This document shows positions 51,401 through 60,064 of a stretch of 64,000 nucleotides of DNA, in pieces (the first letter of the stretch is position 1; every line of letters starts with the position of its first letter). Both the position numbers and the translations under genes were made by a program. A model generated the notes under the pieces. That model was given only the letters and a program-made list of their open reading frames with translations. It was not told the origin of the DNA and made no database searches. Source of the stretch: Mycteria americana (taxonomy: Eukaryota > Chordata > Aves > Ciconiiformes > Ciconiidae); contig NC_134373.1 of NCBI RefSeq assembly GCF_035582795.1, positions 16,576,001-16,640,000 of the forward strand. Reading direction: 5' to 3'.

Positions 51401-53796
51401 TCCTGATCTGTAATATGCATAAACCAAGGAGAGTCATTAGGGTCCACAAACTGCCCCGCACCCTAAGCAAAGCAAAAAATTCATCTGATGCATTCCTGAG
51501 TATAGACCAGGCAAAGTTAAAAAAGAAAATATTTAAAGAACAGTAGCACGTCACTGTCTTACTGACTGCTCGTCTGGTCTGACAGTGATCAGGGTCATGC
51601 TGCTGCTTGTACATGGAAAGCAAAGGCACAGGGGAGAGCTTTCCAAAATACCTTTAGGATTTGCAATCATCTTGAATAAGTTTTTGGACATGTATTGCTG
51701 ACATGTATCAGTCATATCTTAAAATATTGACATTTAGCTTTGCTTCAGGAAAATGATTGCAGCAGTTTGTGAGCTTATGTGTGCAAATACCTAGTACTGT
51801 CATAGCTCTCACAAGTAATAGTTAATATCAATATTTTGTAAGTGCACTTGAAAGTTGATGTTGCAGGTATGCCTTCCAATGAACATATGATATTCTAAAC
51901 TGTGGCCAGAGGTGTTACTACTGTTCTTTAACTAAAGAAAACCAATACTTAAGATTTTCGAAAGAATATGTTCAAAGAGCACTGTACAACAGATCTTTAC
52001 ATATCAATATATAATCCTGAATTCTATGCAATTCTTCTTATTCAGAGTTTATTTGGTTAAGTACTTTTGTTCCATTAACACTGGTTGTACTACATGATAT
52101 TAGAGTACTCTCCTATAATGCACACATTTGCATTGAAAGCTTTGTGTTGCTTCACTAAAGCCTCCAGGCTATTGATATTCTATTGAATTTAAGAGAGGGA
52201 CCAAGAGCATTTAAGCTAGAAACCATTCTGACACAAAACCTCAATGTCAGTGTGTTTGTTCTTTTTTAGTTGCTGAGCCAACATCTTTATTTAGCTGGGT
52301 TCAAATTTTGCTTTCAGAGGTGTAAATGGAAAATTACATCATCAGGGTTAACGGGTTTATTCCAGATTAGCGTAACTGTAGCTGACAGCAGAATTTACTA
52401 CTTCAATTTCGTCACACACCCACAGTGAAACTGTATAGCACTTGGAATTAAACGCACAACGTAAAAAAAGGACTGCCCATAAATACTGGGCAGAATTTGG
52501 GCCACAGCATTTCAAAAGCCATGGGAATTCCAGGAAATCCTAATCCTATGGTTCTCACAGATTTCAGAAAAATATCAGAACACATCCTGCTTGAATTCAT
52601 TGCAGGACTGTTCCGTAAGGTACGGACATCTCGCAGCTCAGAAGTACCTATGGACAAAATGAACACCTGCAGCAATTCTCCCCTGCACCCTTCTAGTCTT
52701 TCTTCATTCAGCGGTCACTCACAACTCATCATTTTCCGGCATAGGCGGCTGCCTTTTAAGAAACATGACATCAGAATATTCAGGAAACCAGATACCTGAG
52801 TTTTTAAGTCCTAAAGGTGCAAATAATATCATATCTAATGGCACAAAACTGTCAAGGTTATAATATTCCCCTGGTATCATCTGAAACTAGACTTACCAAA
52901 ATAGAAGCAAATGTCGAGAAGGACTTGCACTGAGAAAAATATACTGGGTCACCTAATTACAATTTATCTAGCTTTTCTCATAAGATTCCCTGTGTCCTTC
53001 TTTTGTGTGCATCTACACATATCTGTACACAATAATAGGTATCTTTTCCTCCGTAGACATCTGTATTGCTATATATATTATATGTACGTGTATGTTTTGG
53101 GAGTGAGCCAAAACCTAAAATAGCACACACATAATTCCAACGCAGACATAAGTCAGGCATATTTCTACACGTATATATTTTTCAAATATGTAAAACACTG
53201 CAACAATGACACGAAGAAGACTGTACAAAAATCACGAGAAATACAGGAGGTAAGTGAAGTGATAACTATTGTGCAAAACTTAACTCGTATTTTCTCGTGT
53301 TAAAATGAACGGTAAATAAGCTGTCTTCTGCACAACATTTCCACTAGGTACCTATTATTAGCTTCATGTTTTGCTTTATGTACAAACCATATACTTTAGT
53401 TGGTTTGTTGAGAATGTGTATTCATGTGAAGTGTATGTATTAGGGCGCAAGTCCAGTTATAGAAAAGGCACAACAAATATATACTGAATAACCTACCCAA
53501 GGTAAAGAAGCCTTATTCTGGCTAGTGGACATATCCTCCTCCCTTGCTGGGTGTATCCAGACATTGCTATAACCTCCAGAGCATTTAATCTATAGTTACA
53601 CGAATACAAGTTAGAAAAGCATTTAGGCCACAAGTATTACCTGTTCTCATCCCACATCTTGCCCCCATTCCTACCCCATTCCCTCAAAACACCAAAAGAA
53701 ACTCGTCTTCCTTACCTGCTCAGCTGCCTCAGGATCTATTTGACTCTGAAACAGTGGCACAGCAAACTGTATTTTTTTCGGGCTGTTGGGCTCCAT
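2939..53796 (-). CDS. PPP1R1C: PPP1R1C (protein phosphatase 1 inhibitor subunit 1C, IPP5), complete five-exon coding sequence
   Basis: The coding sequence is join(53716..53796, 51347..51407, 31057..31094, 29108..29168, 2939..3027) on the minus strand. It totals 330 nt, or 109 codons plus TAA, and every intron is GT-AG with matching phase. The product belongs to the inhibitor-1/DARPP-32 family of small, largely unstructured, heat-stable inhibitors of protein phosphatase 1 in the cytoplasm. Visible in order are the PP1-docking motif KIQF (residues 8-11), the DPEAAEQ block (21-27), the basic kinase site RKRRPTPA with Thr34 (equivalent to Thr35 of inhibitor-1, the PKA site), SPKQRK with Ser65 (equivalent to the proline-directed Ser67 of inhibitor-1), and an acidic tail with EEEEG (95-99). 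Family identity comes from recalled similarity to mammalian IPP5, which is also 109 residues. PPP1R1A is excluded because it is longer and differs after the kinase site. Confidence 0.96.
3850..3891. repeat. 14-bp tandem triplication
   Basis: Three head-to-tail copies of CAGCTCCACCTTCT (3850-3863, 3864-3877, 3878-3891). The second has one substitution and the third ends in GG. It is a minisatellite-like local duplication within intron 4. Confidence 0.9.
6340..6745. other. Intronic GC/CpG-rich patch
   Basis: About 26 CpGs in roughly 350 bases, surrounded by AT-rich intron. It meets the look of an orphan CpG island. Open frames cross it on both strands, as expected for GC-rich DNA, and none is recognisable as protein. 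It could be an alternative promoter or enhancer. Confidence 0.45.
6895..7200. other. Candidate conserved non-coding block
   Basis: AT-rich, complex, repeat-free sequence with several TAAT/ATTA cores (for example near 6915, 6975, 7045). It lies immediately beside the CpG-rich patch. Its texture resembles developmental conserved non-coding elements, but conservation itself cannot be seen in one sequence. Confidence 0.25.
7242..7293. repeat. 26-bp tandem duplication with TAATTA cores
   Basis: Two adjacent 26-bp copies (7242-7267 and 7268-7293) differ at two positions. Each contains AGTAATTAAGGCAG, so a homeodomain-type TAATTA core is duplicated. They follow an A-rich run. Confidence 0.9.
7900..8400 (+). 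mobile_element. CR1 LINE fragment, internal ORF2 portion (5' and 3' truncated)
   Basis: The plus strand matches the recalled CR1 pol region just before the reverse transcriptase. It has phrases corresponding to GCCCAGAAGAGCTG, GACCAGCCTGGC, CTGACTGAGCTCCAA, GAAACTAGCAA and GAAAATGTGGGCC, and ends around the TTCTTTGCC-TCGGTCT equivalent. The frame is broken and the 3' end typical of CR1 is missing, so it is an inactive remnant. It is antisense to PPP1R1C. Confidence 0.85.
8218..8263 (+). repeat. 23-bp tandem duplication inside the CR1 fragment
   Basis: Two copies of GAGTTTCTTCTCCTACCTTC plus three A bases (8218-8240, 8241-8263) differ by one base. The CR1 consensus as I recall it has this segment once, so the duplication arose after insertion or in the source copy. 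Confidence 0.85.
9575..9680. repeat. Old amniote interspersed repeat relic (GGCTTGGTCCTGCTCC type)
   Basis: Contains a degenerate version of the common amniote motif series 'ccctgatcctgctccc ... gaagtcaatggga'. The family name is not certain to me, and the copy is heavily diverged. Confidence 0.4.
10425..10484. repeat. 17-bp exact direct repeat, 43 bp apart
   Basis: TTTTAAATGACAAATTT occurs at 10425-10441 and 10468-10484. The intervening sequence also carries a TTTAAAT, suggesting a decayed local duplication. Confidence 0.8.
16407..16715 (-). mobile_element. CR1 LINE 3' end (minus orientation)
   Basis: The plus strand reads as the reverse complement of a CR1 3' terminus. It starts at the ATTCTGTGATTC-type end repeat (as gaatcacagaat) and runs through gaggctggaaggtacctcc, tctagtccaaacccctgctcaa and acctccacggatggagatgcc to gcccattgactcttatcctctc. 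It is 5' truncated, as nearly all CR1 copies are. It lies in the same sense as PPP1R1C. Confidence 0.93.
17332..17401. repeat. Perfect 12-bp-arm palindrome with a partial second copy
   Basis: 17338-17362 reads TTTTGTAGATTT, one T, then AAATCTACAAAA: a perfect inverted repeat with a 1-nt centre. A degenerate direct copy beginning TAACAGTTTTGTA recurs at about 17376-17401. No transposon family is recognised. Confidence 0.9.
22255..22322. repeat. Old amniote interspersed repeat relic (GAAGTCAGTGG ... GGATCAGGCCC)
   Basis: Matches the widespread amniote motif in which 'gaagtcaatggaaatactcc' is followed by 'ggatcaggccc'. The end GGATCAGGCCC is intact. The family is uncertain to me. Confidence 0.5.
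25406..25437. repeat. (GGAT/GAAT)8 tetranucleotide microsatellite
   Basis: Eight consecutive tetranucleotides in the order GGAT, GGAT, GAAT, GGAT, GAAT, GAAT, GGAT, GGAT. It is an interrupted simple repeat. Confidence 0.92.
29108..29168 (-). CDS. PPP1R1C: PPP1R1C coding exon 4 (residues 61-80 and first base of codon 81)
   Basis: This 61-nt exon encodes SQSASPKQRKQSVFTPPALK and leaves one base for Gly81. It contains the family-conserved SPKQRK segment. Ser65-Pro66 corresponds to Ser67-Pro68 of inhibitor-1, a proline-directed (Cdk5/MAPK) site, so Ser65 is a plausible second regulatory phosphosite by inference. The acceptor is excellent. The donor, gtactg, is non-consensus at +4 to +6 and looks weak. 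The exon sits in a locally GC-rich, CpG-containing patch. Confidence 0.96.
29169..31056 (-). other. PPP1R1C: PPP1R1C intron 3 (1.9 kb)
   Basis: A short phase-0 intron with a strong acceptor (gtccctccccag). The part nearest exon 4 is GC-rich. From about 29440 to 30100 it becomes strongly AT-rich with no recognisable transposon, and may include conserved non-coding sequence. I see no gene inside it. Confidence 0.8.
31057..31094 (-). CDS. PPP1R1C: PPP1R1C coding exon 3 (38-nt small exon, residues 48-60)
   Basis: A very small exon that completes Glu48 and encodes KDEKRTNISQAE, ending in phase 0 before the donor gtaagt. It aligns with the recalled mammalian segment EIDDKRGPNTQGE, so it is diverged but equal in length. 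At 38 nt it is small enough that splicing probably depends on its strong flanking sites. Its length is not a multiple of three, so skipping it alone would shift the frame. Confidence 0.94.
32470..32640 (+). mobile_element. MIR-like CORE-SINE relic
   Basis: The plus strand preserves the MIR order: a 'ttggtaaggtgactaatctctt' block (cf. gggcaagtcacttaatctct), 'cctacctgtaaataa' (cf. tatctgtaaaatg) and 'tttgtaaagcactttgggg' (cf. gtaaagcgctttgaga). It is very old and diverged, and was partly altered by a 20-bp duplication. Confidence 0.6.
32557..32596 (+). repeat. 20-bp tandem duplication inside the MIR-like relic
   Basis: AAGTATAGAAGTGCCTATTT (32557-32576) is followed directly by a copy with three substitutions (32577-32596). 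Confidence 0.88.
38146..38244. mobile_element. MITE-like palindromic element (99 bp)
   Basis: It begins CCTGATTC and ends GAATCAGG. The two halves are imperfect inverted repeats along their length: GTTATTCCAGTTTCATGC on the left pairs with GGCATTAAACTAGAATATAAC on the right. This resembles old palindromic amniote repeats with 'ccagtgtaa ... ttacactgg' cores. The autonomous family is unknown to me. Confidence 0.6.
45359..45484. repeat. Paired poly-T tracts
   Basis: T16 at 45359-45374 and T6-C-T23 at 45455-45484, about 80 bp apart. Such tracts can mark the poly-A tails of minus-strand retroposed sequence, but the intervening DNA matches no family I know. Confidence 0.85.
45691..45722. repeat. 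Perfect 10-bp stem hairpin
   Basis: CTGTTTGCAG (45691-45700) and CTGCAAACAG (45713-45722) are exact reverse complements around a 12-nt loop. It is too short for a microRNA precursor by itself. Confidence 0.85.
46469..46612 (+). mobile_element. CR1 LINE 3' end (plus orientation), well preserved
   Basis: Runs from 'ccatccctggaagtgttcaa' through 'gccaggttggatggggcttt', 'gagcaacctggtctagtgg' and 'gtccctgcccatggcag' to the terminal CCATTCTATGATTCTATG repeat. This close match to recalled CR1 3' consensus suggests one of the youngest insertions in the window. It is 5' truncated and antisense to PPP1R1C. Confidence 0.95.
49095..49190 (+). mobile_element. MIR-like CORE-SINE relic
   Basis: Plus-strand blocks 'gattctggtctagcccagct', 'tatcacttaaattctctgc' and 'tgctcagtttccccgctga' follow the MIR order (ggttctagtcccagctct ... 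gtcacttaacctctctg ... cctcagtttcctcatctg). The copy is highly diverged. Confidence 0.6.
51347..51407 (-). CDS. PPP1R1C: PPP1R1C coding exon 2 (residues 28-47 and first base of codon 48)
   Basis: This 61-nt exon encodes IRKRRPTPASLVIMNEHMPP. It sits between an acceptor (tattacag) and a consensus donor (gtaagt), and it leaves one base for the split Glu48 codon. It holds the RKRRPT kinase site. By analogy with inhibitor-1, phosphorylation of Thr34 by PKA converts this family into potent PP1 inhibitors. The polypyrimidine tract of the upstream acceptor is interrupted by purines and looks relatively weak. Confidence 0.97.
51408..53715 (-). other. PPP1R1C: PPP1R1C intron 1 (2.3 kb)
   Basis: The intron is bounded by the donor gtaagg and an acceptor ending in atattacag. 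It separates the docking-motif exon from the kinase-site exon in phase 0. It is AT-rich, and I recognise no repeat family or further exon in it. A short (TA)-rich run lies near 53070-53095. Confidence 0.85.
53716..53796 (-). CDS. PPP1R1C: PPP1R1C coding exon 1 (residues 1-27)
   Basis: This exon encodes MEPNSPKKIQFAVPLF and continues to DPEAAEQ, ending in phase 0 before the donor gtaagg. It carries the KIQF docking motif (an RVxF-type site) at residues 8-11, which is essential for binding PP1 in this family. The ATG at 53796 has G at -3 and G at +4, a strong Kozak context. The frame stays open upstream to a TAA at 53956-53958 but contains no other ATG, so this start is unambiguous. Asp21 matches inhibitor-1; I recall Ala there in mammalian IPP5. 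Confidence 0.97.
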
Positions 53797-53960
53797 CGCG
53801 ATGCTGAGGTGAGCCAGGCGAGAGCAGAGCCTGGAGCTTGAGACTCGGTCTGCACCTCTCCCCGGGCGCTCTCCCCGCCGCCAGGCTGAGCGCTCCTCAG
53901 TCACGGCTGTAACTCCCGACTTAGCACGGGGACCGGTGTGAGCCGAGCAGCTCCCTTATT
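53797..53960 (-). promoter_or_regulatory. PPP1R1C: CpG-rich 5' UTR / core promoter area of PPP1R1C
   Basis: Just upstream of the start codon is a GC-rich stretch with roughly 17 CpG dinucleotides in about 170 bases. It stands out against AT-rich flanks and ends at a T-rich run near 54000. This is typical of a TATA-less vertebrate CpG promoter, and no convincing TATA box is visible. The exact transcription start and any non-coding 5' exon cannot be determined from sequence alone. Confidence 0.6.
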
Positions 53961-54129
53961 CCACATCCACAGAGATGCCGCTGGCTTGGCTATGTTCTTT
54001 TTTTTCCCCTCTCCCTCTCTTCTGCAGTCCTTCAGATCCTCTCAGCACAAAGCTGAAAGGAACAATAAGCTAATTGTGTACCAGTTCACTTCTACATATG
54101 CCAAGCATTCACTCAGGAGCTAATTGAAA

Positions 54130-54149
54130 ATGCAATACTAGCATTGCAT
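54130..54149. repeat. Short inverted repeat ATGCAAT / ATTGCAT upstream of the promoter
   Basis: 7-bp arms at 54130-54136 and 54143-54149 with a 6-nt spacer, about 340 bp upstream of the start codon. Each arm resembles an octamer or C/EBP half site. A regulatory role is inference only. Confidence 0.5.
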
Positions 54150-55929
54150 GGCCTGGAGCCCTGGGATTTGAAAAAGAGGATCTCTCCACCGTACATTACT
54201 GACTGGCTGCTCAGAAGTGCAATGCAAGCTCCCTCTGAGTATTGCTGATGGGCTCTTAATTATTGATGAACACAAATCAGGAAGTTTTCAGATTTTGGGG
54301 GTGGAAGTAACAGGAGGGGTGGATGCAATAATTCCATCTCTGTTACAGTGTGCCAGAACCGCTCTCCTCTTCTCACATATCCAACAATTGCCTTTGCTCT
54401 TTCAAATCCTCTTCTAAACCTCTTCCAGGAAGATTTTTGATGATGGTGCTACACAGATGCCTACACCTTCATGAAGTTTATCTGGTGTGCTAGGTGGGTT
54501 TGCACCTTAGGCTGGGTTTGCAGATTCAGACTGCGATCTCTTCTGGTGGGCTCCATCTCACATAATTTCAGATACTGAGAACATCCACATTTAAGCCAGC
54601 TATCTGGGCTCCCTCATGCTAGACACATCAAAGGGCGCTTCACCCTGTCCTAGTTAAGCGGAATATAGTGTTTACTGGAGATGACATTTTCTCTCCATTA
54701 ACCCTAGAAAAAGTAAAGATGACTGAGACTGGTTTCCTCACTTTTAGATGGCTAAAATTCAGAGGGCCAAATCCTGCTTTGGGGTACAAAATCTGTGCCT
54801 TCTTCCAAGACCGGGAGAATAATTTGGTCAGTCATACCAATAGTACCCTTTGGTGAATATAATTGCTTTTCACTTTTCATTTCACCTTAATTCAAAAGAA
54901 GCGCATGAAACGATACACAGCGACCACTGACTTAGCCTACCGCTTTGCTTAGAGCACCTGACCGCTGCCAAGCAGGACAGCAGAGCTCCTGCGACAGAGG
55001 TGTGCTTGATGCCAAAACTGGACCCCCAGACAGAAAGTGCCCTAACGCCAGTTCAAAGGGCTGTGCTGAAGGCTGAGCTCCAAGCCGAAGAGCGTCGGGC
55101 CGGTCTCCTGTTACGCACTACCCACGACTGGGAAGAAAGAGAAGGTGAGGCACAGCCAGGCACAGACTGGCCCAGCCCAGCACAGAATCAGCTTTACCCG
55201 GCATGAGGCTACCTGCAGAGAGAAAGTCCATTTTGGTCAGGTTTTTGGAGGGCCTGTGAACTCTCTCAACAGGGAAGGGAAACACAACCAGCCAGAACGA
55301 AGAGCAAACAGATAAAATTCACGGAGAGGAGTAACAGCTTGAGTCTGCCTCTGACAAACTGTAGTAAGGAAACAGAGAAGCAGCTGAATTCAGCGCTGAG
55401 GCTGGGCATCACCAAAACTCAGAGGAATTTGAAAACGTGTTTCTTGTTCAGGCCACTGAAAGCACTAAGGATTTTCACAGTTCATCACAGGTTTATTCAG
55501 GGTCACTGAGTATTTTCCCACCCGTGCCAGTGGAGGAGGCAGGGACGGAGCGGGGACCACGGTTAAGAACAATGCACAGGCCGCACACAGCAGAATAAAC
55601 CAGCGAGTCAGGGGTGGAATATTTGTTTGGCTTTGATTCATACAAATAAAAACTGTTAACACACTATCGGAATACCAAGGTATTTCTGACCAGAGGCAAG
55701 CACACTAGCCAGCTGGTTTATGAAGAACCTGACAAAGCTCAGGAGGTGAGGATACGCTAAAAGTTAAAGGCCCAGTTGACTCAATGATCAAAAATAACTC
55801 CCAGTGAGGGCTGAAATTTCCCTCCTCATCCAAATCAAAACTACTGTGTACCGTAGTGGTTTCCAGCTGACGGCTAGGAGCTGGCGATTTTCCTATTAGA
55901 TTTATTGTGATAGTTTAGGTGGCATTAAC

Positions 55930-56000
55930 TTAGAATTGTAGAACCGCTTGGACGGGGCTTCTGGAGATAGCTGGTCCCAGCTGCTGCTCGAAGCAGGGCC
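55930..56000 (-). mobile_element. Degenerate CR1 3' end fragment
   Basis: Reads 'tagaattgtagaaccgcttg', 'ggggcttctggagatagctg' and 'gctcgaagcaggg', the reverse complement of a diverged CR1 3' terminus (tagaatcatagaa ... ggacctctggagatcatcta ... ctgctcaagcaggg). Confidence 0.65.
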
Positions 56001-56469
56001 CAAGATCCGGTTACCCTGGGCCCCCTCAGGCCGAGTCCTGCATATTTTCAGTGCGCAGGTGAAATGCTCAGTTTCATTTACCACAACAAATGAAAGATAC
56101 GCACAGAATAGTGATGTTCGGTGTTTCATACAACCATTTTTAAGCCATCGCTATTCCTACAAAGATGAATCATAATTTGCTTTATAGAATTCCACAGACA
56201 ATTAGAGCCAGGGTGCAATTGCAGCAGTTCTGCTGGTACAACTACGGGTCTAAGACACTAAAGGAAGAGAGGCACACACCGCTTTCACTAAGGACAATTA
56301 GAGAGTTGTTTTCAGGACAGTCTAATTATCCAATTTCACAAGTCCTTCATGAACAGCCGTGCCATTAACTTCAATGACAGCTTCAGACATAGAGGATATA
56401 CACAGGGATACACCCGGGGGGAGGACACACACAGGGATCTGAAGCTGTGGCTCTTCTCTGACAAATTGT

Positions 56470-56760
56470 CGTGCTCGAAAGAAAATAATTTTTGTTTTCT
56501 CAGTCCCAGATAATGCGAGAAAAATGTTTTCCAGCTGCTTTGCTATTATATATTAATAAATAGTATATTTTAAATATCGCGCTTCTCTATGAAAGCTGTT
56601 TGCCATAAAATATCTATTATAGCTGTCTATGAAACTTTGTGTATTAAATTATGCTACAATTACAGTGTCTGTTACTGTATTACAGGAGCTATAATTCTCA
56701 TCACAAAGGCTTGAAATTTCTTATGTTAATGATAAAGTCAGTTGAAAACACACATTCAGG
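56470..56760. other. Candidate conserved non-coding element
   Basis: A 290-bp AT-rich block of complex sequence. It holds an ATATATTAATAAATAG run, repeated TATTA/TAATTC motifs, and no repeat family or coding frame. It resembles vertebrate enhancer-type conserved elements in texture. Conservation is untested. Confidence 0.25.
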
Positions 56761-58756
56761 TAGCGAAAAAATATGAAACCATGAAATGCTCAAAGGCTTA
56801 TAGAGGTGTGTTTCAGCTCTAGATTGCTGGGCATCGCTGTCTAAAGGAATCATGGCTCAAAGTTGTTGCCAGTGATAGTGTCTGAGAAAAAAGCTCAACA
56901 GTCATACGAAGAAACAAACCAACCAAAGCACTTCTTGGCAGGGTCAGAAGGGAGCCAGGCAACAGGGACAGGACAAGACACAAGGACAGCTCCTTCATGG
57001 GGCTGCTGTGCCTCAGAGAGGCCCACCGACGATGCGACGTGGAGATATTTGCCTCTGCGGCTCTCCTCTCTGTGCTTATTTGGAGCTGGTGCCCAGCACT
57101 CTTCACATGCACTATAACAATAGACGTATATTTACAATAGTGTAAGAGGCATATTTCAGAGACCACGCGGGTATATCATTTCAGGATTACTACATCAGCT
57201 CTCTCTTACACCTAATTTGCAGCACTAGATGTCTCTGGGCAAACTGTGATTGCATTTTCTATAGACTGCATCATAGTCTGCGGAAGAGCTGAAATGCATT
57301 TAAGTACTGCCAAATCCTTTTAGCTCATCTTCTGTTTTTAGTGCACTCCCCACAATGTTTCAAATTCCTTCATGATTCAGCTAAAACTATCATGGAAGAA
57401 AAAATAACAATAAGTGTCTAAGATCTTTCCTTCCTGTGTCATTCACTAGGTTCTGGTATGAAGCGCTGCTTTTTAATATATCCTACTGTAGCGATGAGCT
57501 ATCAGAGTACTCACGGCACAGTTCCTGCTTGAGATATTTTTCCTGTTGTGTTAGGGGAGGTTTATATTTTTTTTCCCAGCCAAAGACAGAGGCTGCTGGG
57601 AAGGGAATTCAAGGGGGTCTGTCCTGCACTCTCCTTACACGCTTTCTGTTGTGGCTGTGATCTGCCTCAGCTTCTCTGCTGTGGTGAGGCACTACTGCAG
57701 CATCAGCCTGGCCAGGAGAGGAGAGGGAGCTGGAGCTGCTTGTGAAGCCAACCTACCTAAGGCTTTGGGTTCTAATTTCACCAGTGCAGATGCAGGGAAG
57801 CATTCAGCTACAGTTCTCTGATCCACCAGGCTGCCTTACAGAGCAAAGACTCAGCTTGGAAGTGGCACTCCTTCCAGTGCGTCTCTTGGGACATAACTTT
57901 AATCCCCATAGTAGCCACTGATATGCGAGAACCTTTGCAAAGATGTGTTGAACCGTGCTTTCCTCGGGCTCTCCAGCTGAGACCTCTCCTCGCACCAGCA
58001 TCTCCTCAGGGCACTGCCGGGCAGCCGCACCGTCATCAGGGGAAGAAACGCTGCAGAGCACGTTGCTTCCTGGCTGCTGCTCACCGGCTTGCTGCTACAG
58101 CCAAAGGGGACTTTAGCGTGCCCCTTCCTTCTGCTGTTTTCTAACGAACTGACAAACTGGTTTTTCACTGCCTTTTTCCATACAGAGGCATCAGTTTCGC
58201 AGCTCTTGGTGTTGGTCATGGGCAGAAGGGAGGCAGAAAGCGTGAACACTGGACACAGCCTTTGCTGTGCACACCATACCTGTTCATGGATAGGTTTTCC
58301 TCTTGGGGCTCTACACCGGGCATTGCTCATAGGTGCTAAAATGACATGCAAGCCTTCCAAGAATAAACGACGACATATGCAAATGACCCTGAAAGTTTCC
58401 TTTCAAAATAGCTGAATACAGGTGTTGCAACCAGGGTGGCTCCCACTCAACTGCTGGAAAAACAGTTTGCTAATTTTATGCAGAAAATGCGAAGAATTTA
58501 AGATCTGCAAGCATGGGAGAAAGTAGAGCAGATCACGTCTGTCTTGTGAGCAGTAAGTGCTGCCGCAGGCAGGTCAAGAAGAAGAAGAACAGAAAGTCTT
58601 GTTGAGCAGCGACAGAGCCAGTGGGACATTCAGCAAGAGCCATTGGCCTAGTAACAGCCTCACCCAAACTTCCATCACCAGTACTCGTCCATCAAACACC
58701 AGGCTTGGACATGCTTACGTACTAACTACATACATGGATTCAGAAAGCCTAGATGT

Positions 58757-58780
58757 AAAGTAAAAAATAAAGTAAAAAAT
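58757..58780. repeat. 12-bp tandem duplication AAAGTAAAAAAT
   Basis: Two exact adjacent copies (58757-58768 and 58769-58780). Confidence 0.9.
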
Positions 58781-59894
58781 ACAGCTATTTCTACTTATAC
58801 AATCTCTTTAGTTGATATAATCATTCCTTAGCAGTATAATTTTAATCATAAGCAGTTTAAAGGTACCTTTATCTGAGGACGTAAGAACTGATACTACCTA
58901 TTCAAGTCTTCCCCTGGGACTTGCAGCTCTCCAGACCATCAAGTAATGCACAGACATTTACTGGTAGGTGCTATCCACTACCTTCCATAGAATACACACA
59001 TCCAAAACATAGGAAATGAGCTGGATTAATGGGACATAACCTGATTAGACAGTCAAAAGATCCATGTCCAATATGGACTACAGTTCAATAGTGCAGAAAC
59101 CAAAATTCTGGTACTGGTTTTAGGGAGGTATTTCAGCAGGAAGTCATGCTAGAATTTGCTTCCTTACCAAGAAGAAGGTAAATCTAATGTATTTTTCAAT
59201 AAACAGAACTACCGTTGGCAGTTTACATAGACTTTAGAATGGAATTATCTTATTTCCATATTAAACCTTTAATGCAAAAATTGACTGACTAAACCATTGA
59301 ATTAAATGATTGAAATATAAAATTGAGTTTCTACTGTAAATTTTTTTTAAACAAAAGTTAAAATACAGAACACAGAGAAGCTGAAAAAGGAATGAACTTC
59401 TGCAATTTCAGAGTCTGAGTTGGAAAACTCGGTGTACAAACACATGCTACCAGGCTAAAAATGGAAAGTCATCAACTCAGCTATAAAAGCTCGGTATGCC
59501 AAACTCAGAATATGTTTTTAAAATTGTGATTTTTTTTTTAGTTTAAGACTCTTCAGATTTCCCTTCTTTCTTGCCTGCTCCTCCACCTTAGATGACAGGC
59601 TAGGTCTAGAGAAGTCACAGCGACCCCCAAGTTGGCGTCTGCAGCTTCCACATGGGAGCAACTGGGCCGGCCAGACCTGTGCAGCTGGCACACTGGGAGG
59701 GCGGTGTCGGGGGTTTGGTGACCTGGAGAAAGTGGCTGGGGCATGTTTGTTTGCTATTTCTTATACAAGTGTCGGGAGCAGCAGGAATGGGGCTGCTCCA
59801 TGAGCACGGACAAGCCAGTAGCCGAGGGCTACCCCAATTCGGGCCACGCCCTCTCTGCAGCCCCACAGGGCCTAAAGGCAGCAGCAGAGCTAGA

Positions 59895-60064
59895 AGGAAT
59901 CACGCGAAATTATTCAGGGACTGGTTCAAATAAAAAACCTTCTCCATGCAGGCTGTGCTTAAATTGCGGAACTCATTGCCACATGATGCTGTGGACAACA
60001 AAACTTTACACAAGCTAGAAAAGCAATTAGATCCATTGATGGAAAGGAAATCCACCAAGGATAC
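59895..60064 (+). mobile_element. Ancient CR1/L3-type LINE 3' region fragment
   Basis: The plus strand contains 'gcggaactcattgccacatg', 'atgctgtggacaac', 'aagcaattagatccattgat' and 'ggaaatccaccaagg'. These follow the recalled L3/CR1 phrase order (ggaactcattgccacaggat-gttgtggaggc ... aattagacaaattcatgga ... aagtccatcaagg). It is strongly diverged and without its ends. Confidence 0.75.

Noticed and set aside
53797-53904. 36-codon N-terminal extension of PPP1R1C
   Set aside because: The frame is open but its first codon is GTG and no upstream ATG exists before the TAA at 53956-53958, so the ATG at 53796 is the start.
54755-54850. Possible amniote repeat relic ('agggccaaatcctgctttgg')
   Set aside because: One motif only, without the expected continuation; not enough for a feature.
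57899-58360. 153-codon minus-strand frame upstream of PPP1R1C
   Set aside because: No recognisable domain or similarity to ITPRID2; overlapping plus-strand frames are equally open.
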